From Methanobacteriota archaeon (GTDB lineage: Archaea > Thermoplasmatota > Poseidoniia > Poseidoniales > Thalassarchaeaceae): a DNA stretch of 7,423 nucleotides. The DNA is taken from the NCBI GenBank assembly GCA_002725475.1, contig PBPH01000001.1, positions 1-7,423 of the forward strand. Direction: 5' to 3'. Every line of letters begins with the position of its first letter. Within the stretch, counting starts at the first letter, position 1. The notes under the pieces were generated by a model. The model saw nothing but the letters and a program-made list of their open reading frames with translations, was not told where the DNA came from and searched no databases. Below are positions 1-6,001 of this stretch, piece after piece. Made by a program: the position numbers and the translations under genes.

Positions 1-348
1 ATTTAGAAATAATCGGATTCCACTCAATAATGCGGCAGAATACATCCATGCCATCATTAGACGGCGAACAAAAGTAGTGGATGGGCGCCAATTGGTTACT
101 ATCTCAAACACCTCTTTCACAAACCAACCTTCCTCATGATCTTCAACAAATTCTTCTCCCTTCAACTGTACTTCCCAGGTAGTAAAAATGCATCTCCTGT
201 GGTTCATCCTCCAGTGAATTCTAGTTATGATTGTTAGAGATAGGTGAATGACCCATGCCTGCCACCAAGGCAACACCCAACCAATGATTAGGTAAATGAA
301 AACAAGAAAATGGGTTAAGCGAACGAATTTAGCAGCAATGATTCTCAT
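1..348 (-). CDS. Small membrane protein, DUF2784-like, tandem paralog (3' end cut by window edge)
   Basis: An open frame runs from ATG at 348 to the left edge without a stop: 116 codons, beginning MRIIAAKFVRL. Hydrophobic segments lie at about residues 12-28, 31-44 and 97-114. The protein shares a clear pattern with the product of the gene just upstream: GW.LPW..W at 23-31, HW at 45-46, C..TT.E..L.G at 53-64, and a C-terminal .RLF. That neighbour ends about two residues after its RLF, so only a few codons plus the stop are probably missing here. The HW, C..T.E..L pattern recalls the DUF2784 membrane family, but the match is remote. The start is 10 bp after the preceding stop and no strong Shine-Dalgarno sequence is visible, which suggests co-transcription and perhaps translational coupling. 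The function is unknown; four charged residues (EEFVED, then EE) mark a cytoplasmic or external loop at about 65-73. Confidence 0.8.
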   Translation of the reverse strand, partial: MRIIAAKFVRLTHFLVFIYLIIGWVLPWWQAWVIHLSLTIITRIHWRMNHRRCIFTTWEVQLKGEEFVEDHEEGWFVKEVFEIVTNWRPSTTFVRRLMMAWMYSAALLSGIRLFLN

Positions 349-358
349 CAATACCACA

Positions 359-763
359 TCATAGGGCAAACAGCCTGAGGGCTGCAATCACCCACCCTAC
401 ATACATGCCAACTTCTGAAGCCGCCACAACCGCCTTTTCAGATGGAGAATATTTTCCAAGTAATGCAGTTGATAACTTATGGAGAAAACTACCTTGTTCT
501 GAAGAGCCTGCTTTAGGGTTACCTCGAAGTTTGTGTTCCAATGTGGTAAAGAAGCATATTCCATTGTTAGTCATCCAATGTAATTTCATTAGAGGAACTA
601 GAATGAGAAGGAGTTGCCAGGATTGTGGCCAAGGCAGCATCCACCCGATACCAGTAAAAACCACAATACCAATATGGAACCATTTAACTAATTCAGCAAG
701 AATAAGGTTAGTTTTTGGAATTTTCATTCCAGCTAAACCGTCATCAAACGTATTCTTCACCAT
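359..763 (-). CDS. Small membrane protein, DUF2784-like (paralog of the next gene)
   Basis: This frame encodes 134 residues from ATG at 763; an in-frame GTG at 769 would add two. I prefer the ATG, though neither has a convincing ribosome binding site. Hydrophobic segments sit at about residues 29-46, 49-61 and 111-131. The central motif HW....G.CFFTTLE..LRG (residues 62-81) resembles the C.LT.LE..LR signature of DUF2784 integral membrane proteins and recurs in the downstream gene, so the two arose by tandem duplication or are ancient paralogs. The segment between the motif and the last helix is polar and differs between the two copies. The gene begins about 28-35 bp after the TATA-binding protein stop and ends 10 bp before its paralog, so all three are probably one transcript. 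I cannot assign a biochemical role. That the gene is real is well supported by the conserved pattern; the family name is tentative. Confidence 0.8.
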   Translation of the reverse strand: MVKNTFDDGLAGMKIPKTNLILAELVKWFHIGIVVFTGIGWMLPWPQSWQLLLILVPLMKLHWMTNNGICFFTTLEHKLRGNPKAGSSEQGSFLHKLSTALLGKYSPSEKAVVAASEVGMYVGWVIAALRLFAL

Positions 764-797
764 TGACACCCGATTAGGAAACGATTACTCTGATTGT

Positions 798-1412
798 TCA
801 GAGAAGATCGGCCAATTCGTCTTGTATAATTTGTACAGCGTCAAGAATTTCGTCCTTGTGTCTAGCTCCGGTAATTACCATCTTGCCACTACCGAAAATT
901 AAGCATACAACCTTAGGGTAATCCAAACGGTAAATCAAACCAGGGAACTGCTCTGGCTCGTACTCTACCTTGTCGAATGGTAGATGGAAGGTCAAATTGT
1001 TCAGATTCAACTTGCGTGGCTCACCTGCTAGAGGCTCGTCAGTCCAGCGATCTTTTCCATCGTAATCTTCTGGATAGTGCAAAGCATAGGTTGCAACCAT
1101 ATTTTGGACTTCAATTTGTACATCATCCAATTCCCATGTCTCGATACCTGCTGCACGTAGGTCTGCAATCATCATCTCAATACCAGTTGCGATGTTGTCC
1201 TCGTTCTTTCCACCAGTACAAACTGCACGGCCCGAGCGGAACATCAAGATTGCAAGTTTTGGATCTACCACACGATATACCACACCAGGAAATTGTTCCG
1301 GTTCGTATTCGCAATTTAGTTGGATTGCGATATCCGGGAGATTCAATTCTTCTGCCACCCTTGTAGAGGCGACGACATTCACTACTGTTAGACGGTCTTC
1401 GTCACTTGTCAT
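798..1412 (-). CDS. tbp: TATA-binding protein (archaeal TBP) with an extended second repeat
   Basis: This is the general transcription initiation factor that binds and bends the TATA box, recruiting TFB and RNA polymerase. The 204-residue product shows the two-fold internal repeat of TBP: EYEPEQFPGVVYR (35-47) with PKLAILMF.SG..VCTG (51-67) in repeat one, and EYEPEQFPGLIYR (150-162) with PKVVCLIF.SGK.VITG (166-182) in repeat two. Archaeal TBPs are usually about 180-190 residues. The excess is explained by a spacing of 114 residues between the two YEPEQFPG motifs instead of about 90. The extra residues lie at about 110-134, between the first strand (VQNMVAT, 102-108) and the following helix (LNLNNL) of repeat two, and are rich in D, E and P. 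The N-terminus is short and acidic (MTSDED). The start at 1412 fits a TATA box about 25 bp upstream, implying a leaderless mRNA. It heads a probable operon with two small membrane proteins. Confidence 0.97.
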   Translation of the reverse strand: MTSDEDRLTVVNVVASTRVAEELNLPDIAIQLNCEYEPEQFPGVVYRVVDPKLAILMFRSGRAVCTGGKNEDNIATGIEMMIADLRAAGIETWELDDVQIEVQNMVATYALHYPEDYDGKDRWTDEPLAGEPRKLNLNNLTFHLPFDKVEYEPEQFPGLIYRLDYPKVVCLIFGSGKMVITGARHKDEILDAVQIIQDELADLL

Positions 1413-1433
1413 GGCCGCCGCTCATGCCAACCG

Positions 1434-1441
1434 TATATAAA
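1434..1441 (-). promoter_or_regulatory. TATA box of the TBP operon (leaderless promoter)
   Basis: Read on the minus strand the sequence is TTTATATA, a near-ideal archaeal TATA box. Its centre is about 25-26 bp upstream of the TBP ATG at 1412, so transcription should begin at or next to the start codon and the mRNA should be leaderless. No Shine-Dalgarno sequence precedes the ATG, which agrees. An ATG at 1425 between the two is out of frame and closes after seven codons. The BRE position just upstream (CGTTCC on the minus strand) is not the usual purine-rich element. Confidence 0.75.
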
Positions 1442-1460
1442 GGAACGGATTTGCTTATTC

Positions 1461-1500
1461 AAAAGTAAATGTGAAATTTCCAATTGAAAATTTAATTTTT
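1461..1500 (-). terminator. Possible oligo(T) terminator of mevalonate kinase
   Basis: This very AT-rich stretch directly follows the mevalonate kinase stop on the minus strand. It carries an imperfect hairpin (AAATTTTC at 1493-1486 pairing with GAAATTT at 1480-1474, one bulge) followed by T-runs, the last being TTTT at 1464-1461. Archaeal RNA polymerase commonly terminates at T-tracts in the non-template strand. The tracts are short, so the call is weak; the AT-richness contrasts with the GC-rich start-side spacers in the window. Confidence 0.3.
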
Positions 1501-2475
1501 CTAGGGTTTTTCAAGCGTCACGCCAGGGGCACCCAATGGAGTCACCAAAACACGCCCCCCTCTCATCTCAAGTGCGGCAGCAGTTTCATCTGGTTTGTCA
1601 GTTAATGCAAGCATACATCCACCCCCTCCAGCACCTGTAAGTTTGGCACCAAAACTAGTTCTCCTAGCAACTTCAACCATGTCATCTAATTCAGGACATG
1701 ATACACCTAAACCAACCAGCAACTGATGGGCTTCATCCATCAATTTTCCGACTTCAATATAATCACCAACTGAAAGTGCTGATACACCATTTCTAGCGAC
1801 TTCACCCATTCGGGCAATATCACTCATTTTTTCTGGTTTGTTAGATAGTAGTTCAGCTACTCCCTTGACTAAATCTGTAGTGGGGGCGTGAATACCAGTA
1901 TATCCAACAACCAACCAAATATCACTTGCCGAAGATGGGAGATTGATTGAATGAATTTCCCATTCCCTTTCCCCTTCTGGGGTCTCAAGGTTTCGGGTAT
2001 ATTTCCAATTTGCTAATTCCTCTCGTTTGTTTGAAACTAAAACACAGCCACCGAGTGTTGCTGTTGACGTATCGATAGGGGATGCTCTACCTTCTTGCGC
2101 TTGGGCTTCAGCATGATGTGCGAACGTTGCGATCTTTTCTTCATCTAGTGGTTGCGAGGACAACGATAGCAGAGCAGCGCAACCAGCTGCAGATAGCGCA
2201 GCAGAAGAACCGAGTCCTGCTGCAGAAAATAAATCGCTACGCACCTGTATTGCATGTGGCTGAAAATCTTCTCCTAGGACTGCATTTCTAAGAGAAACAA
2301 CATGTGGATGACGGCCGCTATCAAGTGAAAGGCCATCCATCTTCCAAACACCATCGCATGGCTCTACTGAAACTTCCACCCTAGCATCAATTGCTACAGC
2401 TACTGCAGGCTCTCCGTACACAACTGAATGTTCCCCAAAAAGAATCGCCTTCCCTGGGGCGGAGGTGGTCACCAT
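1501..2475 (-). CDS. mvk: Mevalonate kinase
   Basis: This GHMP-family kinase phosphorylates (R)-mevalonate with ATP to give mevalonate 5-phosphate, an early step in making the isoprenoid chains of archaeal lipids and quinones. The 324-residue product has the three GHMP motifs in order: PGKAILFGEHSVVYG (7-21), the ATP-binding GLGSSAA (87-93), and KLTGAGGGGCMLAL (278-291). SPIDTSTATLGG (132-143) carries the expected catalytic aspartate, Asp135; Lys9 is the usual partner. The presence of this Asp argues for ordinary 5-kinase activity and against the mevalonate 3-kinase or decarboxylase-like relatives known in Thermoplasma. I start at ATG 2475 (MVTTSAPGK), where the family normally begins. The frame stays open for 62 more codons upstream, but that stretch is proline-rich, lacks family features and overlaps the start of the divergent gene. 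No Shine-Dalgarno precedes the chosen ATG. The gene faces away from the Fe-S oxidoreductase gene, sharing a 109-bp spacer. Confidence 0.95.
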   Translation of the reverse strand: MVTTSAPGKAILFGEHSVVYGEPAVAVAIDARVEVSVEPCDGVWKMDGLSLDSGRHPHVVSLRNAVLGEDFQPHAIQVRSDLFSAAGLGSSAALSAAGCAALLSLSSQPLDEEKIATFAHHAEAQAQEGRASPIDTSTATLGGCVLVSNKREELANWKYTRNLETPEGEREWEIHSINLPSSASDIWLVVGYTGIHAPTTDLVKGVAELLSNKPEKMSDIARMGEVARNGVSALSVGDYIEVGKLMDEAHQLLVGLGVSCPELDDMVEVARRTSFGAKLTGAGGGGCMLALTDKPDETAAALEMRGGRVLVTPLGAPGVTLEKP

Positions 2476-2487
2476 GATAGGCGGGTA

Positions 2488-2520
2488 GGCGGTCCGCCAA
2501 TTAGCGATTGGGATTGGCGG
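2488..2520. repeat. Inverted repeat over the mevalonate kinase promoter, candidate operator
   Basis: CCGCCAAT (2494-2501) and ATTGGCGG (2513-2520) form a perfect 8-bp inverted repeat with an 11-bp centre. A second, odd palindrome, GGCGG-T-CCGCC (2488-2498), overlaps its left arm, and GATTGG is tandemly repeated at 2506-2511 and 2512-2517. The element spans 13-45 bp upstream of the mevalonate kinase ATG and covers the position where TBP and polymerase would bind. A repressor or activator site is a reasonable guess; no regulator is encoded nearby. Confidence 0.4.
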
Positions 2521-2572
2521 TTGATTCAAGTCCATGCTCCCTTTGCGCGATACAGGCAGAACCGGCGGCGGT

Positions 2573-2576
2573 GGAG
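2573..2576 (+). promoter_or_regulatory. Shine-Dalgarno of the Fe-S oxidoreductase gene
   Basis: GGAG ends 8 nt before ATG 2585 and supports that start over the in-frame ATG at 2534, which has no such site and would add 17 residues (MLPLRDTGRT...) with no membrane or family character. Confidence 0.55.
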
Positions 2577-2584
2577 TTGAGATA

Positions 2585-4588
2585 ATGGAACATCCCCTTT
2601 TACTCGAATATGGCAGTATTTCTGGCTGGATTATTCTATTAGTATTGGGAGGGGGGTCCATAGCTTCCTTCCTTTATCAGGTTCAAAAGGCAAGTCGCTT
2701 AGTAATGGTGGGCGCTTCCGACGACAGATTTGATTCATGGGGCGCAAGATTTAGTGAAGTCCTTACTGGCTGGCTTGGGCAAAAAAAGGTACTGCGTGAT
2801 CGTATTGTGGGAACAATGCATGTGCTGATGTTTTGGGGTTTCCTTATGCTTGCTTCGGACATGTTTGATTTGGCCACTGCAAATGCATTCTCAACAAAGG
2901 TACTACCGGATTCACTAAACGGCCCTTGGAATGGCATGGTAGAATTTGGTTATACTATGGCATTAATTGGTTGTATAGCTGCGCTGTTAAGAAGAATCGT
3001 TTTCACCCCTGAGAAATTGAAAGGGAAGTCGCAACTAGAAGGGAATTTCATTCTATTCTTGATTTTTACAATCACCACGACTAGTTTTATTGTTGAATCT
3101 GCTGAATCTCCATCAACAACTTGGGAACCAATAGGGGCTTGGGTTGCTACCTTTGGACTATCTGATGGAGTTGTGATTGGTTCCTATTGGGCGCATATGT
3201 TGGCAATCTGTACATTCTTGATACTCATACCAATTTCAAAACACATGCATTTAGTGATGGCTTTTCCCAATGTTTTCTTCCATGATTTGGAACCCATGGC
3301 TAAAATGAGACCATTAGCAGTTGGTGAAGATGGTAAAGCCGTTCCACTGGAAGATTTAGACATCGAAACTTTTGGTGCAAGCGAATACTCGCAATTGAGT
3401 TGGCGCCAATTGATTGATGGATGGGCTTGCACTACCTGTGTTCGCTGCCAAGATGTTTGTCCTGCATACGAATCTGGCAAGGGCCTCAATCCGATGCAAA
3501 TCATTCACGATGTAAGAGAATATGCTAACGAACATGCACCAATCCTTCTGAAGGGAGAAACTCCTGAAGAGAATATCATTTCACGATTTACTCCTGAAGC
3601 AATCTGGGCTTGTACAACCTGTCACGCATGCGTAGATGCGTGCCCGGTATACATTGAGCATGTGCCAAAATTGACAGATGCTCGCCGCCACCTAATGATG
3701 GAAGCAATGGAATACCCTGAGCAACTGAATGTAGCAATAGGCAATCTTGAAACTAATTCAAACCCTTACGGGTTTGGAGCACACGAGAGAGGTGATTGGG
3801 CTTCGGATTTAGATGTCAAAATTGGCGAACCCGCAGAGTATATCTATTTCGTGGGGTGTGCTGCATCTTTCGATGAGCGAAATCAGAAAGTTGCTAGGGC
3901 TACCATTTCTCTTCTCAAGGAAGCAGGACTTGATGTAGGAATTCTAGGAATGCAGGAAGGTTGTTCTGGAGATGCGGCTAGAAGAATGGGTAACGAATAT
4001 CTGTTCCAAATGTTAGCTGAAACTAATATGATGACTTTCCAAGAACTTGGAGTGAAGAGAATCGTAGCATCTTGCCCACATTGTTTCCATACACTCGGTA
4101 AAGAATATGGCGACTTTGGTGGAGATGAATTAGAAGTATATCACCACTCAGAGATTCTTGCACTTCTACAAAGCGAAGGAAAACTACCAGATGTCGAAAA
4201 GGATGGGGAACGGAAAGTAACATTCCACGATCCATGTTACTTGGGTAGAATTGGTGGGATTGTTGATGAACCAAGAGAGATTATTGGAGGAGTTGATGCT
4301 GAACCTGAAAGACATGGTAACGATTCTTTCTGCTGCGGAGCAGGTGGTGCTCAAATGTGGATGGAAGAAGATCCTGACAAGCGAGTCAATGAAATTCGTG
4401 CAAAGGAATTGGCAGATACAGGATGTAACACTGTTGCAGTAGGATGCCCATTCTGCTCTGTCATGGTAAATGATGGGCTGACATCTATTGGCGCAGAGAT
4501 GGAAGTGTTGGATGTCGCAGAAATCCTTTGGGAACAAATCAAGGCGAAAGATGAAGAAATACAGGTAGCGATTTCAACTAGTGAATAA
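2585..4588 (+). CDS. Membrane-bound haem b / Fe-S oxidoreductase (HdrD-like, probable ETF:menaquinone oxidoreductase)
   Basis: The 667-residue product joins three modules. Residues 1-230 form a NarI-like membrane domain with about five to six helices (near 12-32, 76-94, 117-137, 153-171, 203-218) and candidate haem ligands His79, His204, His220 and His222. Residues 280-356 hold two 4Fe-4S binding motifs, C282-C285-C288-C292P and C343-C346-C349-C353P. Residues 420-625 contain two CCG domains as in heterodisulfide reductase HdrD: C425, C460-Ser-Gly, C497-x2-C500, and C551, C583-C584-Gly, C621-x2-C624. The first has Ser461 in place of the second Cys; only the second domain has a complete CCG set. 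Length and domain order match the bacterial ETF:menaquinone oxidoreductase (EMO, formerly DUF224) proteins that move electrons from acyl-CoA dehydrogenases via ETF to the quinone pool. That role is inferred; no etfAB is in the window, and a glycolate/lactate oxidase or Hdr-like partner role is possible. Its stop is one base from that of the convergent gene. Confidence 0.9.
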   Translation: MEHPLLLEYGSISGWIILLVLGGGSIASFLYQVQKASRLVMVGASDDRFDSWGARFSEVLTGWLGQKKVLRDRIVGTMHVLMFWGFLMLASDMFDLATANAFSTKVLPDSLNGPWNGMVEFGYTMALIGCIAALLRRIVFTPEKLKGKSQLEGNFILFLIFTITTTSFIVESAESPSTTWEPIGAWVATFGLSDGVVIGSYWAHMLAICTFLILIPISKHMHLVMAFPNVFFHDLEPMAKMRPLAVGEDGKAVPLEDLDIETFGASEYSQLSWRQLIDGWACTTCVRCQDVCPAYESGKGLNPMQIIHDVREYANEHAPILLKGETPEENIISRFTPEAIWACTTCHACVDACPVYIEHVPKLTDARRHLMMEAMEYPEQLNVAIGNLETNSNPYGFGAHERGDWASDLDVKIGEPAEYIYFVGCAASFDERNQKVARATISLLKEAGLDVGILGMQEGCSGDAARRMGNEYLFQMLAETNMMTFQELGVKRIVASCPHCFHTLGKEYGDFGGDELEVYHHSEILALLQSEGKLPDVEKDGERKVTFHDPCYLGRIGGIVDEPREIIGGVDAEPERHGNDSFCCGAGGAQMWMEEDPDKRVNEIRAKELADTGCNTVAVGCPFCSVMVNDGLTSIGAEMEVLDVAEILWEQIKAKDEEIQVAISTSE

Positions 4589-4589
4589 C

Positions 4590-4982
4590 TCAGCCTTCTC
4601 TACTCTTTCGAGCATGCCTGAATGACATTATGCCTCCAGTCATGAAGCAAACACCAGTCAATATTAGTATGATGTGGGAACCTATTGCTAGACCCGACAT
4701 GGTATCGAATCCTGTAATAACGCGAGCACCTCCCAGCACCATGAGAAGGGCAACTACCATTGAAGCATGCATGTAGTGGTGAAGGTTAGCTTCGTTCTTT
4801 TGTGCTAGAATTCCCAATAATAGAAGAGGTGTTCCCATGAATGCAGGAATCATGGCAGTGAATGATGGTGGATCTGCACTCTGCAAAAAGTATGCTAAAA
4901 TTCCCCAGCCAACTAGAAAGCTGCCTTCGTACGTTGCCAATTTTGGTATAGTCATCCCTAAGAAAGTGAATTCTTCGCTCAT
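4590..4982 (-). CDS. Small four-helix membrane protein, function unknown
   Basis: The 130-residue product begins MSEEFTFLGMTIPK and has four predicted hydrophobic helices at about 17-34, 42-60, 68-87 and 98-118, ending in a basic tail (FRHARKSREG). Features to note are the short loop QKNEANLHHYMHA (61-73), rich in His, and the proline-containing second helix (IPAFMGTPLLLLGILA). I recognise a general resemblance to uncharacterised bacterial membrane proteins with a short K/H..MH.A loop after helix two, but cannot name a family. ATG 4982 is favoured because GGAG lies 6 nt upstream; an in-frame TTG at 5012 would add ten residues, and an ATG at 5016 is in another frame. The stop lies one base from that of the Fe-S oxidoreductase on the other strand, so the two mRNAs probably overlap at their 3' ends. 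It may be co-transcribed with the dehydrogenase gene 62 bp upstream, or have its own promoter in that gap. Confidence 0.75.
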   Translation of the reverse strand: MSEEFTFLGMTIPKLATYEGSFLVGWGILAYFLQSADPPSFTAMIPAFMGTPLLLLGILAQKNEANLHHYMHASMVVALLMVLGGARVITGFDTMSGLAIGSHIILILTGVCFMTGGIMSFRHARKSREG

Positions 4983-5044
4983 AAAACGCTCCGGTATTGC
5001 CGTCCTTTTCAATCATCGCATGAAAATATGGTTACAAAAACCGA
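4983..5044 (-). promoter_or_regulatory. Spacer with T-tracts ending the dehydrogenase and a possible promoter for the membrane gene
   Basis: On the minus strand the dehydrogenase stop is followed within 5 bp by TTTTT (5040-5036) and later by ATATTTT (5029-5023). The first is a plausible archaeal oligo(T) terminator. The second, about 43 bp before the ATG at 4982, could act as a TATA-like element giving an approximately 18-nt leader that includes the GGAG site at 4992-4989. Either reading is tentative. Confidence 0.35.
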
Positions 5045-5938
5045 TTACCAAACTCCAGAGGTGCCTGTCATTTCCTCTGAAAGCAACCACAATCTAGCGG
5101 CATCTTCCTCATTCTTTGCCGCTTTTGTCAACCTCCCTAACTTACAATTGTAGAGATAGTCACCATTGTGTTGTCGGGCCTTGTCAGAAATGGCTAACCA
5201 AACAATAGTTTCAGCGCCCTTAGTAGAATTACGCTGAACTGGCCAAGTTAGAGCCATGAGTAGTCTTCCAATAATTCCATTATTGCGTGAGAATCCTGTA
5301 TTCACGAAACCCGGATGAATGCAATTGGCTGTAACGGAAGTTCCTTCCAACTTCTTTGCCAATTCCTTAGTGAAGAGAATATTGGCCAATTTTGATTGAC
5401 AGTAAGATGACCAGCCATTTCTGTTTCCTCGCCTCTCGTACTGCAAATCATCCCAACCCATTCTTCCAGGTACGTGGGCGTCTGAAGCGGTGGAAATCAC
5501 TCTTGAATCAGGAGTAGTTAGGAGTTTATCCTTCAGTAGAGATGTGAGCAAGAAGTATGCATTGTGATTGAGAGCCCAAGTGCGTTCAAAACCATCGACA
5601 GTTGTGATTTTCTTTGTGAAAATTGCTCCTGCATTGTTTATCAGTACGTCTAGACGGTCAAATTGATTGTTAAAACGATCTGCAAGAGAGCGGATTTCCT
5701 TCTGCACTAAGAGATCACAAATTTCACCATGAACGGGGCCACATCCTTCAATTTGCTCCAATTCTGAAATGAGCATATCCACTCTTTCTTTGTCTCTTCC
5801 AACAACTACTATTGTGGCTCCAGTTGGTGCAATACCATGTGCGGCCTTTCTTCCAATTCCACGAGTGGCCCCGGTAAGAAGTACCACTTTCCCACTTAGG
5901 TCCGAGATTTGGCCACCACCCCTTAACCCCTTGACCAT
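5045..5938 (-). CDS. Short-chain dehydrogenase/reductase, retinol-dehydrogenase-like
   Basis: This 297-residue protein is an NAD(P)-dependent oxidoreductase with a single Rossmann fold. The cofactor motif is TGATRGIG (22-29), preceded by SGKVVLL; the basic residue Arg25 and the VGRDKER segment (46-52) suggest NADP(H) preference. NNAG is at 101-104, a structural or catalytic Asn at 124 (LNHNAYFLLTSLL), the catalytic Ser in ISTASDAH (148-155), and Tyr179-x3-Lys183 in YCQSKLANILFTKEL. HPG (208-210) follows. The long stretch between Ser and Tyr and the SKLANILFTKELAK segment are typical of the retinol dehydrogenase / WW-domain oxidoreductase-like group, which acts on hydrophobic alcohols, aldehydes or ketones; the actual substrate cannot be read from sequence. 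The ATG at 5938 leaves a short 15-residue lead before the fold and has no spaced Shine-Dalgarno. The gene diverges from cysS across 63 bp. Confidence 0.93.
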   Translation of the reverse strand: MVKGLRGGGQISDLSGKVVLLTGATRGIGRKAAHGIAPTGATIVVVGRDKERVDMLISELEQIEGCGPVHGEICDLLVQKEIRSLADRFNNQFDRLDVLINNAGAIFTKKITTVDGFERTWALNHNAYFLLTSLLKDKLLTTPDSRVISTASDAHVPGRMGWDDLQYERRGNRNGWSSYCQSKLANILFTKELAKKLEGTSVTANCIHPGFVNTGFSRNNGIIGRLLMALTWPVQRNSTKGAETIVWLAISDKARQHNGDYLYNCKLGRLTKAAKNEEDAARLWLLSEEMTGTSGVW

Positions 5939-6001
5939 GCCCTTGGCTTGCCGTATGAGGTTATTACCATGTGTGGGGAGCGGACGAACGGGCGAACTGC
6001 G
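5939..6001. promoter_or_regulatory. Divergent promoter region, dehydrogenase / cysS
   Basis: This short spacer is about 60% G+C by hand count, with one AT patch, TTATTAC at 5961-5967. The patch is about 26 bp from the dehydrogenase ATG on the minus strand, a leaderless geometry, and about 38 bp from the cysS ATG on the plus strand, which would give a leader near 12 nt. One AT element may therefore serve both directions. No Shine-Dalgarno is evident for either gene. Confidence 0.4.

Larger units (their letters stand above)
2476..2584. promoter_or_regulatory. Divergent promoter region, mevalonate kinase / Fe-S oxidoreductase
   Basis: The spacer between the two chosen start codons must hold both promoters, yet it is GC-rich by my hand count (about 58%, against roughly 37% in a sampled coding stretch). 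For mevalonate kinase the only AT patch at the right distance is AATTA at 2499-2503, about 26 bp from its ATG, which would suit a leaderless transcript from a weak TATA element. For the plus-strand gene no TATA box is obvious; the TTGATT at 2521-2526 is the best AT patch and would give a leader of about 35 nt. Confidence 0.5.

Noticed and set aside
405..902. Plus-strand open frame of 165 codons
   Set aside because: It is antisense to the membrane gene and the TBP 3' end, both supported by family motifs; its product has no recognisable domain and low-quality composition.
1288..1312. Near-repeat of the sequence at about 943-967
   Set aside because: It encodes the EYEPEQFPG segment in both halves of TBP, so it reflects the ancient internal duplication of that protein and not a mobile or regulatory repeat.
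977..1440. Two plus-strand open frames (129 and 82 codons) opposite TBP
   Set aside because: They mirror the TBP coding sequence; the sense product is certain and the antisense ones show no domain.
2476..2661. A 62-codon in-frame extension of the mevalonate kinase frame (MDPPPNTNRI...)
   Set aside because: It is proline-rich, lacks kinase features, and overlaps the start of the divergent Fe-S oxidoreductase; the family normally begins at the MVTTSAPGK position.
4023..4542. Several minus-strand open frames opposite the 3' half of the Fe-S oxidoreductase
   Set aside because: They lie within the conserved CCG domain coding region and read as shadow translations rich in Cys, His and Ser.
5969..6001. 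In-frame upstream ATG that would extend CysRS by 11 residues
   Set aside because: It has no ribosome binding site and would start within a few bases of the only AT-rich promoter patch; ATG 6002 gives the normal N-terminal length.
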